Below, piece after piece: positions 11,223 through 21,027 of a stretch of 64,000 bases of DNA (the first letter of the stretch is position 1; each line of letters opens with the position of its first letter). The notes beneath the pieces are model-generated. The model was not told where the DNA came from. It made no database searches and saw only the letters and a list, made by a program, of their open reading frames with translations. Origin of the DNA: Cristatella mucedo (Eukaryota > Bryozoa > Phylactolaemata > Cristatellidae); NCBI GenBank assembly GCA_009760855.2, contig WPIO01000108.1:972001-1036000 (forward strand), read 5' to 3'. The position numbers and the translations under genes were made by a program.

Positions 11223-12976
11223 CTGTCAACCGACGGCTCACTCGGTGGAGAACCTCGCATGCACGCCTGGCGAAATTAGCACTGCTGTCAGCCATTCATG
11301 TCCGGGCACTCTGCTTTACCGCCTTGCTCTTGTACCACTGCAATACCTTAGGGTGCCTTCGGGCACCTTCGGGGGCCTCCGGCGCCGCGCTGCACCCGTG
11401 AGTCGCTAGCCTCACTCCGAAGCTTCGGGGGTGGCTAATCGCCAGGAATCGGCCAAGACTAGCTCCGTTTCGAGCGCTGCACTTTCGGCCCAGCAGCTCG
11501 CCATTGCAGAAGTCGAGGCATCGCATTGCTCACCATGCCTCGCTTTTGATTGGCCGCAGCGAGTTGTTGAGCAACAATGGCCGAACAGAGACTCGGACAT
11601 CCGAAGCCCAGGTTCTGGAAGGTCATGGTCGTCGGTACGTGCCTCGTATGACGAAATAAAGACGGCTAGACGGTGCCTGCGACTTTCGCTTCATTTGGTC
11701 TTGCCACCATCTTGGCCAAGGAGTGAAACCATGCTCTTCAGCCACTCCGTCTTAGCTCAGTCAACCGCATGTCTAGGACAGCCACCCCCCCCGTCTAGTT
11801 GAACGAATGTGCCAACGACCCGAGAAACGCAGACGCCAGGCGGAGGCAAGACGCATCGTGCGAGCGAGTCTTCGGCGTGTCCAGCCGATACGACAATGGT
11901 ACGGTCCAGATCAGTCTGGTCCGGCGAACCCAAATCCGGGAACTAGTGGAGGAGTCACAGCTACACTGGGCAGCACCGTTTTACTCAGTTGCATCGCTCG
12001 CTTCCCTTCAAACTGAACGCGACTCGCCAATTGAGCAATAACTCGCACACCGATCGAGAAATTGATTGCACGCCGTGACGGGTCGGTTGTTTCCCGCCTC
12101 ACCCCCGCCACCCGGTCTTGTTCCAGATCGGCCAACTATCGCGAGCAGACAGGACCGAATGTGTCGTCACGTGGCACAATGATGAAATCGGCGGATAACA
12201 TATGTACCTTCCCTTTCAGGTTCACTATTTCCGAAATCGTTTTCGCGAATGTGGGCACACGCAGGGTTCACAGGTGATGGCTGTAACTCCTCCTTCCATG
12301 CAGACGCTCTGGCCAAAATGTCCACTTATCCCGGTATTCCTTTCTATAATCGGTGCATCCGCTCCTGAGCGAATGAAAATAGCGCCGAGCGCTCGCGAAT
12401 TTCTCACAAAATACCACGGAATTACTAAATAAACGCAGAAAGTGCAGGCTGCCCGCATCGGCCAGTTACTCGCTCACATTCCGCAGCAAAACGCCGAAGA
12501 ATAGCTGCTACAGCGACTACCAAATGGAGCAGCTAGCATCGCGTCCATAATGATTAATCAGTGCGACGTTCAATGCAACATTTTTGCATCCACCCTGACC
12601 AGCGCTGGAATATCGTACGAAAATAGTAGCGTGGACTAATCGAAGTAGACGTGCACCTAGATATGCCAAAACCAGCGACCAGCGCCAATTTCGCAACACG
12701 CACACACACGCACACGCACGCACCCCGTGGCGAGTTGGCAGCAAGGAACAGCAGGAGATGAAGCGAAGGAGAATGGAGGAGAAGTAGAAAAGAAGATGGG
12801 ATGATGGAAAAGGACGTGCTTGACGCCGAGTCTCGAAGATGCGCTGAATATTCTAAATACTACACTGGCTGCTCGGAGCGTGCGTGAGCGCATGCACCCT
12901 CTTGAGCGCCGTAATTTGCGGTGCCACCGCCGGCTTCGACGCACGACGCACGGGTGACGACGCGCTCGTGACATAC
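11223..12976 (-). other. Gene 1 intron 4
   Basis: An intron of about 1.75 kb. Nearly all of it is homologous to intron 4 of genes 2 and 3. The part at about 12286-12770 is almost identical to 63431-63915 in gene 3 and is missing from gene 2. Minus-strand open frames such as 12225-12458 lie in this block and have no recognised domain; they are preserved because the DNA is nearly identical, so they are not evidence of coding. Confidence 0.6.
12286..12770. repeat. Near-identical intron block shared with gene 3
   Basis: Compared by eye with 63431-63915, only about four substitutions are visible in some 490 bp: 'ccactt' versus 'ccggtt', 'gtccat' versus 'gttcat', and one base in a CA/CG run. The adjoining CTLD exons of genes 1 and 3 differ far more. 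The block is absent from gene 2. Confidence 0.8.
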
Positions 12977-13240
12977 TACTCCCGATCTTGTAGTAGCTCG
13001 TCCAGTTGGCATCCGAGTCGTTCACGCTCAGATAAGTTGGTGCGGCCGCGGCGACGTAGAAGGTGCACAGGGAGAGAGCGACGTTGTGCGCGAAGAGCTG
13101 GCAGCTCGCTCCGAGCGCCTGCTGCTGCTCGCAGAGCTGCTGGCAGCGTCTCGGGTCCATGACGCCGCTGACGACGGTCGCATTAGCACCGTTGAGCACT
13201 CGAACGTAAAGCCCCGGAATCTGCCGGTATGTGCCGTTCA
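12977..13240 (-). CDS. Gene 1 exon 4: PAN-C domain
   Basis: A 264-nt phase 1-1 exon. The acceptor is the AG at 13241-13242 after a pyrimidine stretch, and the likely donor is GTATGT from 12976 downwards. It encodes one PAN/Apple-like domain: NGTYRQIPGLYVRVL, VVSGVMDPRRCQQLCEQQQ, GASCQLFAHNVALSLCTFY, and a closing NDSDANWTSYYKIGS. The spacing of CxxxC, SC and LC, with an aromatic strand after them, fits PAN. NGT, NAT and NWT are possible N-glycosylation sites. The closing D-NW-Y pattern recurs at the end of PAN-B, so these exons probably arose by internal duplication. Gene 2 has an 89-codon counterpart at 39527-39793. Confidence 0.8.
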
Positions 13241-13917
13241 CTGAAAGTGAATGACGTGACGGCTCAACAAGATCGTCTCCGACGACGTGTGTCCGTTCTC
13301 ATGCATAGCAGCGGTTGCCGCAACGACGACGACGTGCTAGTTAGGTAAATAAAATAAAAACTAAAAAGTAGCTAGTTCTACTGCCTCTTTTATATAGCGA
13401 CAGAAAAGCCTTGATGGCTATCACCACCACAGGCAGTGGCGATAAAGGATCGCCCACCACAGGATTCAAACTCACGACCTCAGGACCGCGGTCATGAAAA
13501 GCAATCACATTACCTAGTGAGCCATCGCGGCTCAGTAGTTGCACCTAATCGCTCCGTGGGCTCGGTGTACATTTTAAACATGTATCACTATTATGAAGTT
13601 GGATTTATAATTGCTATTTTATTATATTTGTTTATTATAATAACATATAATATATATAAATATTATAGTTTACATAATACATAATGCTTCCTTCCTTTTC
13701 TGCCCCGATACAAATGCCGACGCTATCGAAAGTCACCGTTGAAAAGCAGCAGTCGGCGAGTGGCTTGGCCAGCCCACGTGTACAGTCGCTCGTAGAGCCA
13801 TGCTTAGTTAATGCAGAGCGACTGCCACTTTTACCATGGCTGCCACTTTTACCATGGCGGGGTACAAGCCGCAGACGCGGAAGTGTCAGACAGCGAGGCT
13901 CTCAATCACTCACTGAC
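13241..13917 (-). other. Gene 1 intron 3
   Basis: An intron of 677 bp between PAN-C and PAN-B. It contains a tRNA-derived SINE at 13381-13550 and an AT-rich stretch at about 13600-13680. A short part near 13700-13900 matches intron 3 of gene 2 (for example 'gacgctatcgaaagtc' against 'gacgccatcgaaagtc' near 40013). Confidence 0.6.
13381..13550 (-). repeat. tRNA-derived SINE
   Basis: On the minus strand the head reads 'gatggctcactaggtaatg', an A-box-like sequence, followed about 50 bp later by 'gagtttgaatcctg', a B-box-like sequence. The body continues 'gggcgatcctttatcgccac' and ends near a 'tatataaaagaggcag' tail. A plus-strand copy of the 3' half lies at 39218-39321. This fits an RNA polymerase III SINE derived from a tRNA. 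Confidence 0.65.
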
Positions 13918-14202
13918 CTGGCCTAACGAGGTAGGCTAGAGACCAATTCGAATCGGTGTAGTCCACGGACAGATAGTCACCGCCGTAATTCCCTGTGAAA
14001 GCCTTGCACGTTGCCGTTGCGTCGTTGAACTGGAAAGCGTAGCAGGAATCCGACAGCGATTCGCAGAAGATTCGGCAGAGGCCGGCCGTAGCCGCCCACG
14101 GGCCAAGCGTATAGTTCCGGGATCCGTTGATCGCTGGCGCCGCCACGAGCACTCCCTGTACAAAGTGATATTGGTTGCTGCTGATGCTGAACAGAGATGA
14201 TA
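13918..14202 (-). CDS. Gene 1 exon 3: PAN-B domain
   Basis: A 285-nt phase 1-1 exon. The acceptor AG lies at 14203-14204 and the donor GTCAGT runs from 13917 downwards. It encodes a PAN/Apple-like domain: NQYHFVQGVLVAAPAING, NYTLGPWAATAGLCRIFCES, DSCYAFQFNDATATCKAF and DSNWSLAYLV. Cysteines in the pattern LCxxFC, SCYAF and TCKAF are as expected for PAN. NYT and NWS are glycosylation sequons. It follows exon 2 in frame at a Val codon split across the junction. The gene 2 counterpart at 40509-40799 is two codons longer at a Gly/Ser-rich start. Confidence 0.82.
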
Positions 14203-14359
14203 CTGTAACGGAAGATTTCCAGTTACTAATATATCCACAAATTCTTATATCGCACTCGTCATTCACGACTAATTTATACAAAATTAAATTAAAAAATCCT
14301 ATAATAAACTTCTGTAAGAGCATAAGAGAGCTTAATCAATTTCCTCGTTATGGGTAAAT

Positions 14360-15235
14360 CAAGTGCGACTCAGAAACTGATAAGATTGCGTCCCAAAATC
14401 GACCCCTCCATCTTGTCTCCTGTCGTATCTGCACGTAATGTAGTAGTCCTGTTCCAAAGTGACCTATAAATAGATGAACACATAAGGACCACCGTTAATT
14501 CTTCATACTTTCAGCTGCATATCAATGCTTAAATTCCGGCTCGTTTAGACAGGGTTACTGCGTCCAAATTTCTTCAGGCATTAGTAACATTCCGTCTCCA
14601 TTTCTCTAACTCACTACTTGCTGGTCTACCCACCAACGCAATCGGGCACCTACAGTTGGTGCTCAACCCTGCAGCTTAGCTTGTCTGTCGCGAGCGTCGC
14701 AGTTGCCAAATCACCTTCAATTCTTGCCGACGTGCACTTGCTTCCAATCAAGAAGCGTATCGACTTCAAGGTTTGTGTCACTTACTTTTTGTTCCCTTCA
14801 TTCTTTGGCTCCAGCCTACCGATTGTACGAATCGCTGTTCTGACTCAAATCGTTTCGCTATACCTCGCACGAACCTCTAAACCTTTGGCGACGGTGCCTT
14901 TTAGTTCACGTGCTTGCAAGGTCTGGACCTTTCTCTCGACTGACGTCACGACATCCTCGGACATGACGACATTTAATAAAAAGCATAAAAGACAATTTCG
15001 CATTGAGTTTACACTTATGATTCGTCCTTTGTGCGCTTATGCGGACTGAAACTGTGCCTGCTTTTACCAACCAAATCTACAAGCTTACCCTGTGCATGTC
15101 ATATCTAAAAATGTTATTTTGTATAGCAGTGCAATTTTTTATACTTATCATTGGTCGTGCATTATTTGCAGCACCTGTAAACTGCCTAGAAAGAGATTCG
15201 GTTTTTATCGGCGGATGCTATACAAATGCATTGTG
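14360..15235 (+). mobile_element. LINE family A, 3' half, degenerate
   Basis: Plus-strand relic covering the region downstream of the reverse transcriptase core. It begins near 'atcaagtgcgactcagaaac' (compare 53108). The C-terminal reading frame, with shifts, includes a LPTNAIGHLQLVLNPAA-like segment at about 14625-14680. The 3' end has 'aaactgcctagaaagagatt' at about 15178-15200. Frames are broken, so it encodes nothing functional. Confidence 0.7.
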
Positions 15236-16034
15236 TATTGTGTTTCTTGCGGCTAGTTGCTCGGCCCAATGGCGACGACTCGCAAGGCTCAACCATTCCC
15301 GTTGCTCGGTACAAGCCTCGCCCTCGACCAAAGCCGAGCCTTGTACTGGCTCAGCAAAACTACCCGGGGTCGCAGGGCCTCCATTGATGGCCGTCGCGAT
15401 AATCTAATTTCCCTCTTTTGTCTGGTTCTTTTACTCCGAGTGTATTTATAATAATAGCGTTATTATTAATAATACAGTTGTACAGCGCCATCAGAGAATG
15501 GAATTTCTTTCTAAGCACTTCAGTAAGGAACGCATGATCAAATGATTAGTGGTAATATGCACAATTTCAACAAGCGTGACATTGTTCGAGGGACATGCAC
15601 AGTGTCAACACGCAAAAAATGTTTAGTAGTAGATCAACTCGAATTGAGATTTTCTTCTTTCTACTTTTGGTCATGCTTACACTGCCTGCTCGCTCAGCAG
15701 CGTGCTGCAGTTCGCCTGACACCTGGAAAGTACGCTGACAACTGGGACTTCCACTGACAAATGGGACTTCCGCTATACTTCTGCTCGCTTTTCTCGATCA
15801 TTGCACGCCGACACGCGCGCTTGACAAGCTCGCCGTGAGTCGGTTCAGTTGATGAACCGATGAGACGTCTCGTCTCTGGAAACCGTTAGGAAATGGTGCA
15901 TGAGAAACATGGGAAATGCTGGATGCAGTGCCAACGGAAGAGGCTCAAATTAGGACTGCGCCTCTGTTTGAAGTTGTCCACGGGCCTGCCTTACGCGTAA
16001 GCGTCCGATAAACCTCCAACCGACAGCGGCACAT

Positions 16035-16080
16035 TACCGTCAGCCAATCAATTAAGGCAACCGTCAGCCAATCAATATGT
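16035..16080. repeat. Two CCAAT-bearing repeat units in intron 2
   Basis: Two tandem units of 'ccgtcagccaatcaat' carry CCAAT at 16044-16048 and 16068-16072. They are a short version of the larger array at 46030-46380 in the same intron of gene 2. Confidence 0.7.
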
Positions 16081-16271
16081 GACCGACTGCTGCATGCATA
16101 CATATATTGTCCTCATTACACAACCACAACCTGCGTGGCAGCTGAAGTGATCAAAGCCTGTGAGCTTATTATCTTGCGCTCGCTGTCAAGAAAGGAATAT
16201 ACAGAGTATGACCATGTCGCTCGCTCGCTCAACCACTATGTTCCATTGGTTCGCGGGCGAGCGAGCTGTAC

Positions 16272-16445
16272 CTCTGAGCGACGCTTGCGAGCTGCTGTCC
16301 GTTGACATGATCAAGCTGTCGTTTCCCACGAGCTGGCAGGTTTGCACTGCGGCGTCGTAGTTGACTGCGGTGCACCAACTGTTGGCCGCGCAGAGGCCAC
16401 AGCAGACGACCTGCGACATAGCAGCGTCGAGTTCTACGAATTTCA
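16272..16445 (-). CDS. Gene 1 exon 2: PAN-A domain
   Basis: The exon encodes a short PAN-like domain: KFVELDAAMSQVVCCGLC, AANSWCTAVNYDAA, VQTCQLVGNDSLIM, ending SSSQASLR. The cysteine pattern CCxxC, WC and TCxL fits PAN. The donor GTACAG runs from 16271 downwards in phase 1 and joins PAN-B correctly. The only AG close to the 5' end is at 16446-16447, and it leaves 'tg' before the reading frame. Gene 2 has AG directly before the first codon. So, if spliced like gene 2, this copy would be shifted by two bases and meet a TGA at once. The domain is clear but its splicing is uncertain. Confidence 0.65.
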
Positions 16446-17067
16446 CTCGCGAACAGTAGAGAATGCATTTTATTTTGCGGCTTTTGTACGTTTGTATGCT
16501 AGCTGCACAAACGGGTGATGCTAAATTTTGTTATTAAAGTGCTTGAAATGACATTTGCGGTTCGCTTATACGAAACGATTGGAGCCTAGATTATGTAAAT
16601 GCAATGCTCTGCGCTTTATCGAATGCGGCGCTGCTGCTAGTGCTACCTCCGGGCTATTATGGGGCGCTGCTTCGTTACTATTTGGCGCGTCGCCTGCTTC
16701 CAGTCTCGACGAACTAATAAGAATAACAATAATACATATGTTATGATAATAGTAATATAATATAATAAGAATATAATAATATTGATAATTATAACAACGA
16801 TGACAAGTGCAAAAAGACGTGCAAGAGCCACACGTTGTCCTGCGCCGGCGCAGCCGCAGCCACAGATATCGCGCGATCTGATTGGCTCAGCGTTTCCGAA
16901 GCTGTCACGAAATCTGAATGGCTCAGCACGGCGAAGCATTTTCGACGGATCCCAATCGCGTCGCCGTCTCGCGAATCTTGTTCGCAAAAAGATTAAGGAA
17001 GACGGCGAATTGTGGAGCTGCGAAGCCGTGAATCGATTTCGCTGCGTCAGCCGAAGACGCGTCCTAC
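16446..17067 (-). other. Gene 1 intron 1
   Basis: An intron of about 620 bp, against 183 bp in gene 2. The ends match gene 2, and the extra material is at about 16600-17055. It includes an AT-rich stretch (16705-16795) and two direct copies of a 'ctgattggctcagc'-like sequence (16879 and 16914). The insert is of unknown origin. Confidence 0.5.
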
Positions 17068-17202
17068 CTGGTAGCGTGACGACACAGTCATCGTGGCCGA
17101 CGCCGTCCGAGTGGTGGCTCGGAGAGACCTGACGTTGACGAACTGCACGAGTTCGGTTTGTCCGTCGCTCAAAAGAGTGGCCAGCACTAACAGCGGCCAC
17201 AT
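17068..17202 (-). CDS. Gene 1 exon 1: signal peptide
   Basis: Forty-five codons begin MWPLLVLATLLSDGQT, a short hydrophobic signal peptide, continue ELVQFVNV and end SSRYQ at donor GTAGGA (17067 downwards) in phase 0. The start at 17202 was chosen because the hydrophobic core follows at once and gene 2 conserves this Met. An upstream in-frame ATG at 17301 would put 33 polar residues in front of the signal and is less likely. Gene 2 has the same exon length at 47731-47865 with 45 codons. It is a coding exon on grounds of conservation and position; transcription start and promoter are not identified. Confidence 0.6.
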
Positions 17203-17217
17203 TGTTCGCAGCTTGTT

Positions 17218-17225
17218 ACTTCCTG
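17218..17225 (-). promoter_or_regulatory. Conserved CAGGAAGT just upstream of gene 1 start
   Basis: The minus strand reads CAGGAAGT, an ETS-type core, 16 nt upstream of the chosen ATG. Gene 2 has the same octamer at the same distance (47881-47888). It may simply be shared by descent; no TATA box is seen. Confidence 0.25.
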
Positions 17226-17884
17226 TTGTCTCGTTAAGCGAAGCGATTTCTGTCGAACTTTGGCCGATCCCTCGAACGTCGAGTTCAATGCTGAAGGTCA
17301 ATTTTAATCGAGGACGAGCCTAGCCGAACATGACGGGCGGCACCGGTCAGCGCTGCGTTCGACGTTGCAGCTGATTTTACAAGCAAAAATTATTTGCTGT
17401 GCAACTATGAGTCACGAGGAAGCTCAATGTTTGATACAAATTGTGCTACATGTTATTTTTCAAAAGATATTCGCGTTTTTCCAACCGAGCGTCTTTCGTC
17501 GTCACAGGTGCAAAGACCATGTGGAGACTACCGTCGCTCACTGGTTTTTGAGGCGATGCTTACATTTCGGCTACTGCACATCTGGTGCTATTTGGTTCTT
17601 TTTTATAAGGAGATGAATAATAATTAAGATATTAAAGTGCATGCTGCAATAGTGCTTTATTGAGGAGCCCATTAATTTTACGTATAAAACGCTACTCCTG
17701 TTCTATTTATGCCAGTGAGTGTTTGTACACTAAGCCGGTTGAAAGCTAACTTGGCCCTATGCATGCAACGAAGATTGCAATTTTCTGATTTTTAATAAAA
17801 TCAGGTAAGAAAATAGCTTTGAATTAGCAACTAAGAATGGCTGGCTGCAATTCAATATGCCCCAGAAACCGGCATTTGGAGATG

Positions 17885-18065
17885 CACTGCGGAGATATAC
17901 ACTCACTTGTAGGACCCTTCACTCTCGGGCTCCAGCCGATCACACCCACCTATCAGAATTACTTCCTCGTCCGAAATCCCCAGATCATCCATCAGTCGAA
18001 CATCATTCGCACCCGCTTTTCTGACTCAAATTATATGGCTATACCTCGTAAGAACCTTTTGGGAA
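17885..18065 (+). mobile_element. LINE family A fragment
   Basis: The plus strand matches the C-terminal coding region of family A with frameshifts: 'aggacccttcactctcgggc' corresponds to FRSLYSLAPAYL-type sequence, and 'ctatacctcgtaagaacctt' to the IPRKNL segment. Paralogous fragments lie at about 23480-23645 and 48545-48680. Confidence 0.6.
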
Positions 18066-18240
18066 GGCACATGCCGGTCGTATTACGAGCCATTTCGGCC
18101 AAATGCAAGCATCCATACCGACCGCAAGTTCTTGCTTAATAGTAGTATGTTCAATCCTGGTGAGGTCATCAGATAACTCAAGTTCCGGCCAAGTAGCGAT
18201 GTCATAATTACTCTCAGCAGACTGTCGCCGCGACCAGTGG

Positions 18241-18323
18241 TAATAATAATAATAATAATTCACTTGATAAAGCGCCCTCAAAGAACTTAATCTCTCTCTA
18301 GGGGCTTTACATTTGTTGGCGCG
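18241..18323 (-). mobile_element. LINE family A 3' tail, short insertion
   Basis: A minus-strand tail of TAA repeats with 'ttcacttgataaagcgccct' and 'ctctaggggctttacatttg', about 83 bp, severely 5'-truncated. The paralogous site near 23820 lacks it, so it inserted after the duplication or was lost from the other copy. Confidence 0.7.
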
Positions 18324-18439
18324 ATATTGCAGGGGGGGATACAAGGGTCATTCAAATAGCGGCCAAGACATTCTAGCAGCTTGAGATCTGCAATACGACC
18401 CGCTTTTACAGTCGTCCGGGTGCTTTCGCTTAGACCGGC

Positions 18440-18892
18440 CGAGTTACAGTGCAACCCGCTTTTCGGAATCCAACAGTGTACAAGTACCTCGTACAAACCT
18501 CAAATCCTTTGGAGACCGTGCATTTGGTTCGTATGCTCCCATAGCCTGGAACTCCCTCCCGACTTGCATCAGAACATCCCCTGACTTGACCACATTTAAA
18601 ACGAACTTAAAAACACACTTGTTTAGGACAGCATTTAGTGGGTCCCTGTGATTCGTCCTTGATGTGCTTATGCGTGCTGACACTGTGCATGCTGCCACTA
18701 ACCACATTTGCATGCTGACCCTGTGCATGTCACCCCTAACCATGTGATTGATTTCGTTTGTTTATCAAGCATGATATTACTCACCATTCAATTGCATTTC
18801 TCTTTGCAGCAAATGTAAAGCACCTAGTGAGATATTGAGTTATCTGAGGGCGTTTTATCAAATGAAGTATTAATATTATCATTATTATTATC
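18440..18892 (+). mobile_element. LINE family A 3' end
   Basis: Plus-strand 3' part: about 18460-18650 encodes the C terminus in shifting frames (SFGDRAFGS-like, then AWNSLPTCI and DLTTFK), followed by the usual 3' UTR ('cacagggacc' in reverse at about 18640, 'gcacctagtgagatattgag') and an ATT-repeat tail. The paralogous locus near 24725 runs from 'cccgagctaccgtat' directly into 'cggaaacctgcc', an empty site. Confidence 0.75.
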
Positions 18893-19044
18893 GGAAACCT
18901 GCCAAATTTCTGTATATGAACTACCGCATTTGCAGTACTTTGCTTTGTATTTTACGGCTTTGTAAAGGGTTGGTGAATTGATACGAGACTTGATGCTTAA
19001 AGCCAGCATATCTTAAAATGCACAATAATAATGCATTTGGTTTG

Positions 19045-20260
19045 CAATTTAGCTTCCTCGAAGAAATCAATCTCTTTGTAGGCACTTTACATTTGCTACA
19101 AAAGAAGCATAATTGAATGGTTAGTGGTAGCATGCTCAATATTCAATCAGGAATAACATAGTTAGGGGTGACATGCACAGCGTCAACATGCAAGTTTGGT
19201 TAGTGGCAGCATTCACAATAGTGCCACGCTAAATCACGCCTAAGCACATAAAAGACGACTCACAGGGACCCACTAAATTCTGTCACAAATAGATGCTAGT
19301 TTAGTTTATTTTTAAATGTGGACAAGTCAGGAGATGGCGTGACGCAAGTCGGGAATGAGTTCCAGACTTTTTGAGCATACTTACTAAAGACACAGTCTCC
19401 AAAGGATTGGAGATTTGTACGAGGTATAGTTACGGGTTAGATTCCGAAAAACCGGCGTTACGATGCTTAGCCTGGTGGGTTAGTAGATCTGCTAGATAGG
19501 CTGGAGCCAGAGAATAAAGGAACCTAAAAGTGAGTGATACAACCTTAATGTCAATGGGCTGCTTGACTGGGAGCCGGTGCAGGTCGGCGTGAAGTTGAGT
19601 GACGTAGCAACTGGGACGCTCTCGGCAGACAAGCGTAGCTGCAGAGTTGTTCACCAGATGCAATCGCCTGATCGCACTTGCCGGTAGGCAAGTAAGCAGT
19701 GAGTTGCAAAAGTCACAACGAGATGTTACACATGCATGGACCAAGTTAGATGTAGCATCCCTGTCGAAAGCCCGAAGTTTTGCAATGTTATGTAGCTGAA
19801 AGTAGGCAGGTTTGACTGTGGAGCTGATGTGGTAGTCTAATGAGAGGTCACTTTGGAACCTGACACCTAGATATCGTGCAGATTCAACGGGAGATATGCT
19901 GGCGGAGCCAATTTTGAGCGCTAGCCTTTCGAATTTCTGAATCCCACGTGGTTTGCCAATTACTAGTTTTATCCTCATCCGATTTATAAACGTTTTCTGC
20001 TATCAATATGTGAATTTCATCAATACATGCGATCAGCATGACCGTCACAAGTACTGCTGGATAAAGAGCTAAACTGGGAGTGAACAGTGAGATAGTCGAT
20101 CGTCGACGTCAAAACTTTTGGATTGTGCATCTGTGTGTGAACAATGGTTCTATAGAAGCAAGACTTGGCCTTTGCTAGGATTGATTGGTAGTATCTACAG
20201 TAGCCAATTGGGTAGCTGAAACACAATAAGCTTAAAGGTAAAGGTGCTTTCGCCGGCAAC
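19045..20260 (-). mobile_element. LINE family A, reverse transcriptase core deleted
   Basis: A minus-strand element. The 3' half encodes a 182-residue open frame (19978-19430) with LDYHISSTVKPAYFQLHNIA, then SRCDFCNSLLTCLPA and HRLPVKQPIDIK. The 5' piece (20259-20020) reads YYQSILAKAKSCFY and STIDYLTVHSQFSSLSS, the linker before the reverse transcriptase. The two parts abut at about 20030, whereas the duplicate at 24885-27050 has about 0.95 kb with the catalytic core between them. Confidence 0.8.
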
Positions 20261-20645
20261 GGCTAGCAAAGACAGGCCGGTGAGACTGGGGAAAAAGCAC
20301 AAGCAGGTGAACTCGTCGATCAGTTTTTATCTATCATGCTTAATAGGTTGAAACTCAGTCGGTTCATAATTCTCATCAGGTCATAAGGTTAGAGCGTTGC
20401 ACTTCGTCAATTCGCTTAGTTTTGGTCAAGTACAGCGTAAAAACTTGGAGCTTCGCAGGAGATTTTTTGGAAAGTCAAAGCTCAGCAAAACGAGCTGCTG
20501 CATTCAAGTTCTCAATAAATTAATGCTCTCCAACATTTAAATAAAAGGATTTCAATATCGAATGGTAGAGGAGAGAGAGAGAAAGTGATTGAGGCGATCA
20601 AACGGGCTTGTTTGCGTCGCAAGGAAATTAAGCTGATGATGAATA

Positions 20646-20894
20646 GTGCCGCCGTCGTTATGTGGCAGCTGCTGCATGCTGTCTCCGCAGAGTGCCGGAG
20701 ATCCAGGACATCATGCTGTAGTCAGTCGCCTTTACAACGCCACTGTCTCGCGCGTTGTTATAAATGCTACCACTGTTGGTAATAGGTGGCGCTCGGCAAC
20801 CCAGCTTTATTATGGTTTCCCGCTGACCCCCCTCATCATCTACCCAACTGCCTATACGCTTTTTGGTAAACGTTCGGGCGCCTTCATTGCCTGA
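20646..20894 (+). other. Conserved short open frame in block D (copy 1)
   Basis: The plus frame contains GDPGHHAVVSRLYNATVSRV followed by TTVGNRWRSA. Equivalent frames stay open in the copies at 27475-27678, 50132-50323 and about 52370-52495, with replacements such as HPEHRAYVSRLF and HPGHRADVTHLF. I recognise no domain. It may be a small exon or the relic of an unknown repeat; the complementary strand is also open. Confidence 0.3.
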
Positions 20895-21027
20895 GCGAGA
20901 GGCGGGCATTTAGAGAGAACGCTTCCTAATTTATTTCGTTCGACAGCAAGTCTTCTTATCTTTCGCTATAATCAAGGTTTCAAGCAAGCTCTGTAGAACA
21001 ACATTCCTAATGGGCCGCAACGAGATA

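Larger units (their letters stand above)
14203..16271 (-). other. Gene 1 intron 2
   Basis: An intron of about 2.1 kb. It contains a LINE family A piece (14360-15235) and then a stretch homologous to intron 2 of gene 2: 15240-15440 matches about 44640-44860 ('gggcctccattgatggccg'), and 15660-16150 matches parts of 44880-46420. Two CCAAT-bearing units lie at 16035-16080. Confidence 0.6.

Noticed and set aside
11431-11802. 123-codon plus-strand open frame in gene 1 intron 4
   Set aside because: Antisense in an intron, not kept in genes 2 or 3, no domain.
11807-12016. Plus-strand frame with an immunoglobulin-like GVTATLGSTVLLSC stretch
   Set aside because: In the gene 3 intron the same place reads into a stop after GSTG, and in gene 2 it is not conserved. 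It is probably chance.
12225-12458. Minus-strand frame conserved at 63311-63604
   Set aside because: The DNA is nearly identical, so conservation of the frame carries no evidence of coding. No domain is recognised.
16782-17132. Plus-strand 116-codon open frame
   Set aside because: It lies antisense to intron 1 and exon 1 of gene 1, is basic and low in complexity, and is not conserved in gene 2.
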